Below, piece after piece: positions 19,858 to 28,015 of a stretch of 64,000 bases of DNA. The notes under the pieces are model-generated. The model ran no database searches and was not told the DNA's origin. It saw only the letters and a program-made list of their open reading frames with translations. The stretch's first letter is position 1. Each line of letters opens with the position of its first letter. This DNA comes from Ideonella alba. Its GTDB lineage: Bacteria > Pseudomonadota > Gammaproteobacteria > Burkholderiales > Burkholderiaceae_C. Position numbers and translations under genes: made by a program. The stretch covers positions 1 through 64,000 of the forward strand of contig NZ_JAGQDF010000006.1 of the NCBI RefSeq assembly GCF_018069875.1. The letters are read 5' to 3'.

Positions 19858-20823
19858 TCAACCTTCCAGCGCCTTCCACATCTCGATGTCGCGCTCGGCG
19901 GTCCAGATGCGCGGGTCGGGGTACTGCGTGGCCTCGTCATAGGCACGGGTCACGTCGAAGGGCATGCAGTGGTTGAAGATCACCCAGTGGCCGTACTTGG
20001 GCTGCAGCGCCTTGAAGGTCTCTTCATACACGGCGCGCAAGGGCTTGCCGGCGGCAGCCCCGGCCTTCACGCTGGCGAAGAGTCCGGTGACGAAGGCCTC
20101 GGTGCCCTGCAGGCCGGCCTGCACCTGCTCCGGCGTGGCCAGCGCGGCGCCGCGGCCCGGCACCAGCTTCTCGGGTTTCAGCGCGGCGATGTTGCGCAGC
20201 GTCTGCGGCCAGTCCTGGAAGTAGGCGTCGCCGGCGTAGGGGGTGGCGTCGAACTCGACCAGGTCGCCCGAAAACAGCACCTTCTCCTGCGGCAGCCAGG
20301 CCACCGTGTCGCCCTTGGTGTGGCCGCGGCCCAGCTGCAGCAACTGCACTTCCAGCTTGCCCAGCCAGACGGTCATCTTGCCGGTGAAGGTCATGGTGGG
20401 CCAGGTCAGGCCCGGGGGCACGCTCTCGACGTTCTGGAACAGGCGCGGGAAACGGCCGATCTCGCTGGCCTTGTCCTGCTCGCCGCGCTGCACGATCAGG
20501 TCGTAGGTGTCCTGGCTGGCGATGATCTGCTCGCCGCCCTCGGCCATGTAGGCGCTGGCACCCAGCACGCGCACCGCGTGGTAGTGGCTCATCAGCACGT
20601 ACTTGATGGGTTTGTCGGTGACGGTGCGGATGCGGCGGATCACGTCCTGCGCCATCACCGGCGTGGCCTGGGTGTCGATGACCATCACCGCGTCGTCGCC
20701 GATGATGATGCCGGTGTTGGGGTCGCCCTCGGCGGTGTAGGCCCAGGCGTGCTCGGACAACTGGACGAAGCTGACCTGCTTTTCTTCCAGGTCGGCGTGC
20801 GAGGCGAAGGTCTTGGTGCTCAT
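19858..20823 (-). CDS. MBL-fold metallo-hydrolase upstream of fahA
   Basis: 321 residues from the ATG at 20823. The metallo-beta-lactamase fold is clear (GIIIGDDAVMVIDTQAT, GRGHTKGDTVAWLPQEKVLFSGDLVE, NHCMPFDV). The normal HxHxDH metal box is replaced by HYHAVR (in VLMSHYHAVRVLG), so the second metal site is probably altered or missing, although His in GRGHTKGD and Asp in FSGDL remain. Linked to fahA, it may act on an aromatic-degradation ester or lactone; that role is inferred. Confidence 0.85.
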   Translation of the reverse strand: MSTKTFASHADLEEKQVSFVQLSEHAWAYTAEGDPNTGIIIGDDAVMVIDTQATPVMAQDVIRRIRTVTDKPIKYVLMSHYHAVRVLGASAYMAEGGEQIIASQDTYDLIVQRGEQDKASEIGRFPRLFQNVESVPPGLTWPTMTFTGKMTVWLGKLEVQLLQLGRGHTKGDTVAWLPQEKVLFSGDLVEFDATPYAGDAYFQDWPQTLRNIAALKPEKLVPGRGAALATPEQVQAGLQGTEAFVTGLFASVKAGAAAGKPLRAVYEETFKALQPKYGHWVIFNHCMPFDVTRAYDEATQYPDPRIWTAERDIEMWKALEG

Positions 20824-20945
20824 GGCGGTGTTCCTGTGGCGGCGGCGCGAAAACGGCGGAGCCCGCCCTGCGGGTTCCACCCCTTGATCTTAGATTGGTT
20901 GTTCGATAATGTCTAATCGATTCGTTTCAGTATAAACCCGAGCCA
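20824..20945. promoter_or_regulatory. Divergent promoter region between MBL-fahA and iclR-type gene
   Basis: The part from about 20885 to 20938 is markedly AT-rich against the surrounding GC-rich DNA and holds GATAAT and TCTAATCGATTCG. IclR-family proteins usually bind such divergent regions. I cannot define a precise operator. Confidence 0.4.
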
Positions 20946-21734
20946 ATGAGCCTGCATGAACCCGGCGACGACGCCGAGCCCCGCGGTCCGCGGGGCATCC
21001 AGAGCATCGAGGTGGGCGGCCAGCTGCTGCTGGCGCTGGCCCATCACGGTCGCCCGCTGCCGCTGAAGGACCTGGCGCGCGGGGCCGGCATGGTGCCGGC
21101 CAAGGCCCACCCCTACCTGGTGAGCTTCCAGAAGGTGGGCCTGGTGGCGCAGGACGCGCCCAGCGGCCACTACGGCCTGGGCCCGCTGGCGCTGCAGATG
21201 GGCCTGATCGGCCTGCAGCAGTACGACCCGCTGCGCCTGGCCACCCCGCTGATCGAGGAACTCGCCGAGTCCCTGGGGCTGACGGTGGCGCTGGCGATGT
21301 GGGGCAACCGCGGCCCGACCATCGTGCGGGTGGCCGAGGCGGCCACGCCGGTGCACGTGACGATGCGCCACGGCACGGTGATGAGCCTGCGCGACACCGC
21401 CTCGGGCCGCCTGTTCGCGGCGCTGCTGCCGCCCGAGCGCCTGCGCGAGGCCCTGGGCGCCGGCCTGGACGAACTGGCCGCCGATGCGCCCTTCCAGCAG
21501 GCGATGGCAGACATCCGCGCCGGCCAGCCGGCCCGCGCCGAGGGCGACGCGGTGCCGGGCATCCACGCGCTGGCGGTGCCGGTGTTCGACAGCGGCGGGC
21601 GGCTGGTGCTGGGCCTGACCGTGGTCGGCCCGGGCGCCGCGATCGACCTGGGACCGCAAGGCGCCGTGGCCCACCGCATGCAGCAGGCCGCCCAGGCGCT
21701 GTCGCAACGCCTGGGATGGCGTGTCCGAGCCTGA
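20946..21734 (+). CDS. IclR family transcriptional regulator
   Basis: 262 residues. The N-terminal winged helix (RGIQSIEVGGQLLLALAHHG, KDLARGAGMVPAKAHPYLVS) is followed by the IclR effector domain with DTASGRLFAAL and IHALAVPVFD. Divergent from the MBL-fahA operon, so it probably controls homogentisate catabolism. The C-terminal 36 bp before the last codons (21681-21716) recur downstream of the next gene at 23437-23472, see the remnant entry. Confidence 0.92.
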   Translation: MSLHEPGDDAEPRGPRGIQSIEVGGQLLLALAHHGRPLPLKDLARGAGMVPAKAHPYLVSFQKVGLVAQDAPSGHYGLGPLALQMGLIGLQQYDPLRLATPLIEELAESLGLTVALAMWGNRGPTIVRVAEAATPVHVTMRHGTVMSLRDTASGRLFAALLPPERLREALGAGLDELAADAPFQQAMADIRAGQPARAEGDAVPGIHALAVPVFDSGGRLVLGLTVVGPGAAIDLGPQGAVAHRMQQAAQALSQRLGWRVRA

Positions 21735-21842
21735 AGTGGGCTCCTGTTCAGGGCCTGTTCGACGCATGGTGCGCCTGTCCCGACCGCGACACTTGCACAG
21801 CCCTGGCCCACCGCAGGGCGACACCTTGAAGGACACCCGCCC

Positions 21843-23387
21843 ATGAAGACCCGCACCCTCTTGCTTTACTCTTTCGGTGCGCTCGCGGCCCTGGTGCTGA
21901 TCACCGCCCTGCTGGGCCTGAGAACCGCGGCCAACACCAGCGACGCATTCGACCGCTATGTCCACGGACCGGCGGAGCGAATGGCTCTGGCCAACAAGGC
22001 GCTGGATGCCACCAACGCGCGCGCCATCGCAGCCCGCAACCTGGTACTGGTGACCGATCCTCAGCGTCTGCAGGCCGAGAAGCTGGCGGTCAACAAGGCG
22101 CACGCCGAGGTCCAGACCCAGCTGACCGAGTTGCGTAAACGCGCCGAACAGGCCACGGATCCCAAGGTCAGGCAGTTGGTCGATGCCATCCTGGCCATCG
22201 AAGCCAAGTACGGCCCTGTGGCCCTGGACATCGTGGCCAAGGCCACCAACGGCGAGCGCGACGCCGCCATCGCCAAGATGAATGCGGAATGCCAGCCCTT
22301 GCTGGACGCGCTGATGAAAGCCGGTGATGAGTACCTGGCCTACGCAGCGCAGCGCGGGGAACAAGACACCCAGCAGGCCCAGGACAGCTATGCGACGGCC
22401 CGGGCGATCCTGCTGTCGGCATTGCTGGTGGCCATCGCCACGGCGGTCGGCCTGGGCATCTTCATTCCCCGCAGGCTGATGCGCTCGCTGGGCGCCGAGC
22501 CGGACGTCCTGGGCAACGCCGCCCAGCGCATCGCCGAGGGCGACCTGAGCCCGATCGAGGGCGCCGGCGTGGCCCCGTCGGGCAGCGTGCTGGCCTCGAT
22601 GGGGGCCATGCGCCAGAGCCTGGCGACGATCGTGTCCCAGGTCCGCAGCGGCAGCGACAGCGTGGCGACGGCCAGCAGCCAGATCGCCCAGGGCAACCAG
22701 GACCTGTCTGGCCGCACCGAGCAACAGGCCAGCGCACTGCAGCAGACCGCCTCGTCGATGGAGCAACTGGGCAGCACGGTCCGACAGAATGCCGAGAGCG
22801 CCCAGCAGGCCAACCAGTTGGCCCGCGCCGCGGCCGGCGTGGCCCAGCAGGGTGGAACCGTCGTCGGCGAAGTGGTCACGACGATGCAGAACATCAGCGA
22901 GTCCAGCCGCAAGATCGGTGACATCATCGGTGTCATCGACGGCATCGCCTTCCAGACCAACATCCTGGCGCTCAACGCCGCCGTCGAGGCTGCCCGCGCA
23001 GGCGAGCAGGGCCGTGGCTTCGCCGTGGTGGCAGGCGAGGTACGCAGCCTGGCCCAGCGCAGCGCCGAGGCAGCCAAGGAGATCAAGGGCCTGATCACCC
23101 GCAACGTGGAGCAGGTCGAGCAGGGAACGACCCTGGTGGGTCAGGCCGGCGAGACGATGGCGCAGATCGTCGGATCCATCCAGCGCGTCAGCGACATCGT
23201 CAGCGAGATCAGCTCCGCCTCTGCCGAGCAGAGCAGCGGCATCCAGCAGGTGGGTCTCGCGGTGGGTCAGATGGACCAGTCCACGCAGCAGAACGCCGCC
23301 CTGGTGGAGGAAAGCGCCGCCGCCGCCGAGAGCCTCAGGAAACAGGCTCAGCAGCTGGTGGAAGCGGTCTCGGTCTTCAAGGTGTAG
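21843..23387 (+). CDS. Methyl-accepting chemotaxis protein
   Basis: 514 residues: an N-terminal membrane helix ([21 protein letters not shown]), a periplasmic four-helix-bundle sensor of about 150 residues, a second helix near residues 183-205, a HAMP-like linker and the cytoplasmic signalling hairpin with [20 protein letters not shown] and [18 protein letters not shown], which bind CheA/CheW. A CheR-type C-terminal pentapeptide is not present. Ligand unknown. It sits between the iclR gene and a copy of that gene's tail, which suggests it was inserted there. Confidence 0.93.
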   Translation: MKTRTLLLYSFGALAALVLITALLGLRTAANTSDAFDRYVHGPAERMALANKALDATNARAIAARNLVLVTDPQRLQAEKLAVNKAHAEVQTQLTELRKRAEQATDPKVRQLVDAILAIEAKYGPVALDIVAKATNGERDAAIAKMNAECQPLLDALMKAGDEYLAYAAQRGEQDTQQAQDSYATARAILLSALLVAIATAVGLGIFIPRRLMRSLGAEPDVLGNAAQRIAEGDLSPIEGAGVAPSGSVLASMGAMRQSLATIVSQVRSGSDSVATASSQIAQGNQDLSGRTEQQASALQQTASSMEQLGSTVRQNAESAQQANQLARAAAGVAQQGGTVVGEVVTTMQNISESSRKIGDIIGVIDGIAFQTNILALNAAVEAARAGEQGRGFAVVAGEVRSLAQRSAEAAKEIKGLITRNVEQVEQGTTLVGQAGETMAQIVGSIQRVSDIVSEISSASAEQSSGIQQVGLAVGQMDQSTQQNAALVEESAAAAESLRKQAQQLVEAVSVFKV

Positions 23388-23427
23388 ACCGGGCGCTTCA
23401 GCCACCTCTGGCCGCTTCGCAGCGGCC

Positions 23428-23484
23428 TGCCGCACCCAGCAGGCCGCCCAGGCGCTGTCGCAGCGCCTGGGATACCGCGCCTGA
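23428..23484 (+). pseudogene. Remnant of an IclR-type gene 3' end
   Basis: In frame this reads TQQAAQALSQRLGYRA-stop, almost identical to the C-terminus of the IclR regulator at 20946-21734. At DNA level 23437-23472 matches 21681-21716 at 35 of 36 positions. No start or upstream IclR sequence is present. The simplest reading is that the chemotaxis gene entered, or the iclR tail was duplicated, by recombination, leaving the old end behind. Confidence 0.75.
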
Positions 23485-24243
23485 TCAGGCGGCGGCGGGC
23501 GCCTTGGCCAGACGGCGCTCGATCAGCGCGCGCATGTTGCCCAGCGACACCTGGTGCGTCATCAGCACGGCGGCCAGGCCGCCGCGGTGCAGCTCCAGCA
23601 CCTCGGCGTCGCCCAGCGCCGCCATCTTCTCCTCATCCACCGCCAGGAAGCCGTCCACCACCAGCGGCTGGCCGTCGGGCAGCGTGGCATCGAAACGCTT
23701 CTCCTGCAGCAGGCCCAGCTCCAGCAGGCGTTCGCCGGCCTTGCGGGTGCGTTCGATCTCGGCCTCGACGCGCTCGACGAACTCGCGCACGGTGTTCATG
23801 TAGGGTGTGGGTTCGCCCTGGTCATCGAACAGGCGCTCGCCCTCGGTCTCGGAAAAGCCCTTCCAGCTGCGATCGATCGCCACCGCCCATTGGTCGGGCT
23901 GGGTGCGGGCCATCGTGAACGGGTAGGCGCGCAGCACGGCCGGCACGTAGCGGCCGGTCCAGCGCTCGCTGCCGTCGTGGGTGGTTTCCATCATCAGGTT
24001 CTCGCCCGGGCTCAGGCCCATCACCGCCACCGCGGCCACCTGCGGCTTGCCGTCCAGCTCGCCGGCGCGCAGGAACAGGATCGGGTACTCCTTGCAGGCA
24101 TCGGCGAACTCCGCCACGGTCAGGAACATCGCGTTGAGCTGCTTGGCGACCACCAGGTTGTTGAGGTCATTGCGCAGGCGCAGATGGCGATGCAGGCTGC
24201 GGTCCAGCAGCTGGGGTTGCTTGTGCAGGTCAGGATTGATCAT
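23485..24243 (-). CDS. SapC family protein
   Basis: 252 residues with the SapC layout: VVAKQLNAMFLTVAEFADACKEYPILF near residues 31-57, a central ENLMMET and YVPAVLRAYPF block, and the C-terminal AVDEEKMAALGDAEVLELHRGG segment. SapC was first named as an S-layer secretion-linked gene in Campylobacter but its role in Proteobacteria is unknown. The start overlaps the end of the CNNM/CorC gene by 4 bp, so the two are probably one unit. Stop codon directly adjoins the IclR remnant. Confidence 0.85.
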   Translation of the reverse strand: MINPDLHKQPQLLDRSLHRHLRLRNDLNNLVVAKQLNAMFLTVAEFADACKEYPILFLRAGELDGKPQVAAVAVMGLSPGENLMMETTHDGSERWTGRYVPAVLRAYPFTMARTQPDQWAVAIDRSWKGFSETEGERLFDDQGEPTPYMNTVREFVERVEAEIERTRKAGERLLELGLLQEKRFDATLPDGQPLVVDGFLAVDEEKMAALGDAEVLELHRGGLAAVLMTHQVSLGNMRALIERRLAKAPAAA

Positions 24244-25550
24244 GGCTCTTGTCTCTCGTCTTCAGGGTCGTGCAGGCGGCTGGCCAGCACCTTGTCCACG
24301 CGCTTGCCGTCCAGGTCCACCACCTCGAAACGCCAGCCACTCCACTCGACGACGTCGGCGGTGCGGGGCAGGCGCCCGAGCAGCAGCATGACCATGCCGG
24401 CCAGGGTGTTGTAGCGCCCGCGGTCTTCCTCGGGCAGTTCCTTGATGTTCAACCGGTCCTTCAGCTCGGGCACCGGGATCAGGCCGTCGACCAGCCAGCT
24501 GCCGTCCTCGCGCTGCACGGCCCAGGCGTCTTCGTCGGTGGGCATGCCGAACTCGCCGGTGATGGCCTCGAGCACGTCGCGCACGGTGATCACGCCCTGC
24601 ACCGCGCCGTACTCGTCCACCACGAACACCAGCTCGGCGCCGCTGGTCTTGAAGTGCTCCAGCAGCTCCATGCCCGACAGCGTCTCGGGCACGAACACCG
24701 GTGGCGCCAGGTGATCGCTCACGGCGCCCAGGCGGCCTTCGGCCAGCGGGCGCAGCAGGCTGTGCGCCGCCACCACGCCGATCACATCGTCCAGGCCGCC
24801 GCGGCACACCGGATAGCGTGAGTGCTCGGCCTCGGTGACGATGCGCAGCACCTCGGTCACCGGAGCGTCGGCATCGATCCAGTCGATCTCGGCGCGCGGA
24901 ATCATCATCGAGCCGATCTGGCGGTCGTCCAGGCGGAACACGTTGCGCACCATCTGGTGCTCCTGCGCCTCGATCACGCCGGCGTCCAGGCCCTCTTCCA
25001 GCTGGGCGGCGATCTCCTCTTCGGTGACGCTGCGGCTGGGGCCGCCGCGGATGCCGATCAGGCGCAGCACCGCCTCGGTGGTCACGCTCAGCAGCGCCAC
25101 CAGCGGCCGCGTGGCCGAGGACAGCCACATCATGGCGGGGGCCACCAGGCGGGCCACGGTCTCGGGGTACATCTGGCCCAGGCGCTTGGGCACCAGTTCG
25201 CCGAAGATGATGCTCAGGATGGTGATGATCATCACCACCAGCGCGGTGGCGGTCACCGCCGAGGTGCGCTCGCCCAGGCTGAAGGTGGCACGCAGCCAGT
25301 CGGCCAGCGGCCCCGAGAACGCCGCCTCGCCGACGATGCCGTTGAGCACGCCGATCGAGGTGATGCCAATCTGCACCGTGGACAGGAAACGCGTGGGGTT
25401 GTCATGCAGCGTGATCGCCGCCTGCGCGCCGCTCTCGCCCGACTCCAGCATCACCTGCAGGCGCGCCTTGCGGCTGGCCGACAAGGCCATTTCCGACATC
25501 GCGAACACACCGTTGATCAGGATCAGCAGGACAAGAAGTGCAACGTCCAT
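24240..25550 (-). CDS. CNNM/CorC (HlyC) family membrane protein
   Basis: 436 residues: an N-terminal DUF21/CNNM membrane domain with about four helices (start MDVALLVLLILINGVFAMSE), two CBS domains in the middle (MMIPRAEIDWIDADAPVTEV; LVFVVDEYGAVQGVITVRDV) and the C-terminal CorC/HlyC transporter-associated domain (NTLAGMVMLLLGRLP). Such proteins are linked to magnesium or sodium efflux and heavy-metal tolerance. Inner-membrane location. A haemolysin label would be historical only. Confidence 0.92.
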   Translation of the reverse strand: MDVALLVLLILINGVFAMSEMALSASRKARLQVMLESGESGAQAAITLHDNPTRFLSTVQIGITSIGVLNGIVGEAAFSGPLADWLRATFSLGERTSAVTATALVVMIITILSIIFGELVPKRLGQMYPETVARLVAPAMMWLSSATRPLVALLSVTTEAVLRLIGIRGGPSRSVTEEEIAAQLEEGLDAGVIEAQEHQMVRNVFRLDDRQIGSMMIPRAEIDWIDADAPVTEVLRIVTEAEHSRYPVCRGGLDDVIGVVAAHSLLRPLAEGRLGAVSDHLAPPVFVPETLSGMELLEHFKTSGAELVFVVDEYGAVQGVITVRDVLEAITGEFGMPTDEDAWAVQREDGSWLVDGLIPVPELKDRLNIKELPEEDRGRYNTLAGMVMLLLGRLPRTADVVEWSGWRFEVVDLDGKRVDKVLASRLHDPEDERQEP

Positions 25551-25621
25551 GGAACGCGGCGGACCACCCGAGGCGCCGCCGCTGAAAGAAAAGGACCCGC
25601 GAGCGTAGCAGAATCCGCGCC

Positions 25622-26443
25622 ATGCATTACCTGATCGGCGACCTGCAAGGCTGCCACGACGCCTTCGACCAGCTGCTGGCCGAGATCGGGTTCAGCCCCT
25701 CGCGCGACCACCTGCACGTGCTGGGCGACCTGGTCAACCGCGGCCCCGACTCGCTGGCGGTGCTGCGGCGCCTGCGCGGCTTCGGTGCCAGCGCCACCTG
25801 CCTGCTGGGCAACCACGACCTGCACCTGCTGGCCGTGGCCGCGGGCGTGCGCCGGCCGCACCGCAAGGACACGCTGGACGCGCTGCTGGCCGACGACGAG
25901 CGCGAGGCCTGGCTGGCCTGGCTGCGCCAGTGCCGCCTGGCCGACAGCGCCTGCGGCTGGCTGACCGTGCATGCCGGCGTGCTGCCGCAGTGGAACAGCG
26001 CCCGCACGCTGGCGCTGGCGCGCGAGGTGGAGGCGATGATCCGCGGCCCGCAGTTCCCCGATTTCCTGCGCGTGATGTACGGCAACGAGCCGCCCCGCTG
26101 GGACGACACGCTGGGCGGCTTCGACCGCTGGCGCTTCATCATCAATGTGCTCACCCGCATCCGTTTCTGCAGCGCCGACGGTCTGATGGAGTTCGACACC
26201 AAGGACAGCGCCGAACAGGCGCCACCCGGCTTCGCCCCGTGGTTCAGCCATGCGGGCCGCGCCAGCGTCGGCGAGCCGATCGCCTTCGGCCACTGGTCGA
26301 CGCTGGGCCTGATCAACCGGCCCGACCTGCTGGCGCTGGACACCGGCTGCGTCTGGGGCGGCGCGCTCAGCGCGGTGCGGGTGGACGGCGGGCGGCGCGA
26401 GGTGGTGCAGGTGCACTGTCGCCAGGCCCAGGCCCCCGGCTGA
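25622..26443 (+). CDS. apaH: Symmetrical bis(5'-nucleosyl)-tetraphosphatase
   Basis: 273 residues. The PPP phosphatase motifs are clear: YLIGDLQGCHDAF, LGDLVNRGPDSL and LLGNHDLHLL, with the later FSHAGRAS histidine region. ApaH hydrolyses Ap4A to two ADP and can remove Np4 caps from RNA. It is divergent from the CorC gene across 71 bp. Confidence 0.95.
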   Translation: MHYLIGDLQGCHDAFDQLLAEIGFSPSRDHLHVLGDLVNRGPDSLAVLRRLRGFGASATCLLGNHDLHLLAVAAGVRRPHRKDTLDALLADDEREAWLAWLRQCRLADSACGWLTVHAGVLPQWNSARTLALAREVEAMIRGPQFPDFLRVMYGNEPPRWDDTLGGFDRWRFIINVLTRIRFCSADGLMEFDTKDSAEQAPPGFAPWFSHAGRASVGEPIAFGHWSTLGLINRPDLLALDTGCVWGGALSAVRVDGGRREVVQVHCRQAQAPG

Positions 26444-26535
26444 GGCGCCCTCGCACACCCACAGGCGATCTCAAGTCAGGGCGGCACCGGCCGATATCCG
26501 GTCGAGCCGCCCCCGCGGCGCCAACGCCTTCGCCT

Positions 26536-27741
26536 GTGTTTCCCGACCTGCCCGGCCCCCCGCTCGACACCCGCACGCTGCTGTTCGCCACGGCCATGGT
26601 GAGCTTCGTGATGGCCGCCTTCACCGCCAGCGTCGCGCGCTCGATGCCCGAGCAGGCGCGCGGTCTGCGCCTGTGGACACTGGCCAACAGCGCCGCCGGC
26701 GTGGCCTTTCTGATGTATTTCCTGCGCGGCCACATCCCCTTCGGCCTGTCCTTCGTGGGCGCCAACGTGGCGGTCACCGCTGTCCCGGCGCTGTTCCTGC
26801 ATGCCCAGGCCCGGCTGCTGGACGCGCCGCCACGCCGACAATTGAGCCGCTGGGCCGTGGGCCTGGCCACCGTGAGCGTGCTGCCCGCCCTGTTCGACCC
26901 GCACCTGGGCTGGCTGGCGGCCGTGGTGGTTTCCGGCGCGATCGCGACGCTGGCAGGCGCCATCGCCCACCTGATGTGGACCGATCCGCAGGCCCGCACC
27001 CTGGCGTCCTCGCGCTTTGTGGGTTTGGCGGCCGCATCGGCGGCCGCGGCCGTGGCCTGGCGGGCCGGCAGCAGCGCCTGGCGCGCGCTGCAGGGCATGA
27101 GCTACGACATCCATGCCACCGCCCCCGCGCACACGGTGTCGCTGCTGCTGGGCGGGCTGTTCCTGGTGGCCGCCTCGGTCAGCTTCATGTCCACGGTGCA
27201 CGAACTCAGCCGCCGCGCGATCTCGGAGCGTGCCCGCCGCGACGGCCTGACCGGCGTGCTCACCCGCACCGCCTTCTACGAGGAGGCCCGCCAGCGCCTG
27301 GCCGCCCAGCCGGGGGCGCGCTACGCGGTGGCGATGATCGACGTCGACCATTTCAAGCGCATCAACGACGGCCACGGCCACGCCGCCGGCGACCAGGCCA
27401 TCGTGCACCTGGCCCGCGAGGTCAGTGCCAACGCCCGGGTCGGTGACCTGGTCGGCCGCTACGGGGGCGAGGAGTTCATCGTGCTGCTCGACGGCGCCGA
27501 CCTGGCCGCCGCCCACCGTTTCGGCCAGCGCCTGGTGGATTCGGTGCGCCAGACCAGCGTGCGCCTGCCCAACGGCCTGTCGCTGAGCTGCACCGTTTCG
27601 GCCGGCGTCGCCGAAGGCCTGCCTACGCGCACGGCGGGCAGCCAGGACCTGGAGCAGACGATCGCGCTGGCCGACGCCGCGCTCTACATCGCCAAGGCCC
27701 AGGGCCGCGACCGGGTGCACAGCGCCCTGGAGGCGACCTAG
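26536..27741 (+). CDS. Diguanylate cyclase with membrane-embedded sensor
   Basis: 401 residues from a GTG at 26536; a start at ATG 26596 is possible. The N-terminal ~215 residues contain about six membrane helices. The GGDEF domain has GGEEF at residues 310-314, and five residues before it an RVGD inhibitory site (RxxD), so it should make cyclic di-GMP and be feedback-inhibited by it. The stop codon lies inside the left terminal repeat of the element at 27738-28015. Confidence 0.9.
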   Translation: MFPDLPGPPLDTRTLLFATAMVSFVMAAFTASVARSMPEQARGLRLWTLANSAAGVAFLMYFLRGHIPFGLSFVGANVAVTAVPALFLHAQARLLDAPPRRQLSRWAVGLATVSVLPALFDPHLGWLAAVVVSGAIATLAGAIAHLMWTDPQARTLASSRFVGLAAASAAAAVAWRAGSSAWRALQGMSYDIHATAPAHTVSLLLGGLFLVAASVSFMSTVHELSRRAISERARRDGLTGVLTRTAFYEEARQRLAAQPGARYAVAMIDVDHFKRINDGHGHAAGDQAIVHLAREVSANARVGDLVGRYGGEEFIVLLDGADLAAAHRFGQRLVDSVRQTSVRLPNGLSLSCTVSAGVAEGLPTRTAGSQDLEQTIALADAALYIAKAQGRDRVHSALEAT

Positions 27742-28015
27742 TGTGCTGTCCCGCAGATAACTGCCCTATGGATTCGTTCAGATGGTGATGATCGTGCGTT
27801 CGCCGCAACGGGCCCATACCTGGCGGTATGCGCCCGTTGCGGCGGGCGCGCGAGGGCGCCATCTGAATGAACCCCTGCGGGGCGGGTCGAAACGGGGCGA
27901 TCCGGGCGTTGCCCAACCGGGCAGATACCACCCGGTATCTGCCCGCTCGTGCGCCTACGGCTCATCCCCGTTTCGACCCGTCCATAGGGCAGTTATCTGC
28001 GGGACAGCACACTAG
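27738..28015. mobile_element. MITE-like element with 34-bp perfect terminal inverted repeats
   Basis: 27738-27771 and 27982-28015 are perfect inverted copies of each other, starting and ending with CTAG. The 278-bp element has no convincing ORF. Inside are further hairpins at about 27803-27842, 27918-27945 and arms near 27885-27901 with 27966-27980, so the whole strand can fold as a multibranch structure. It sits exactly between the stop codons of two convergent genes, and both stops lie in or next to the repeats. No transposase is present; it would need one in trans. Confidence 0.75.
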
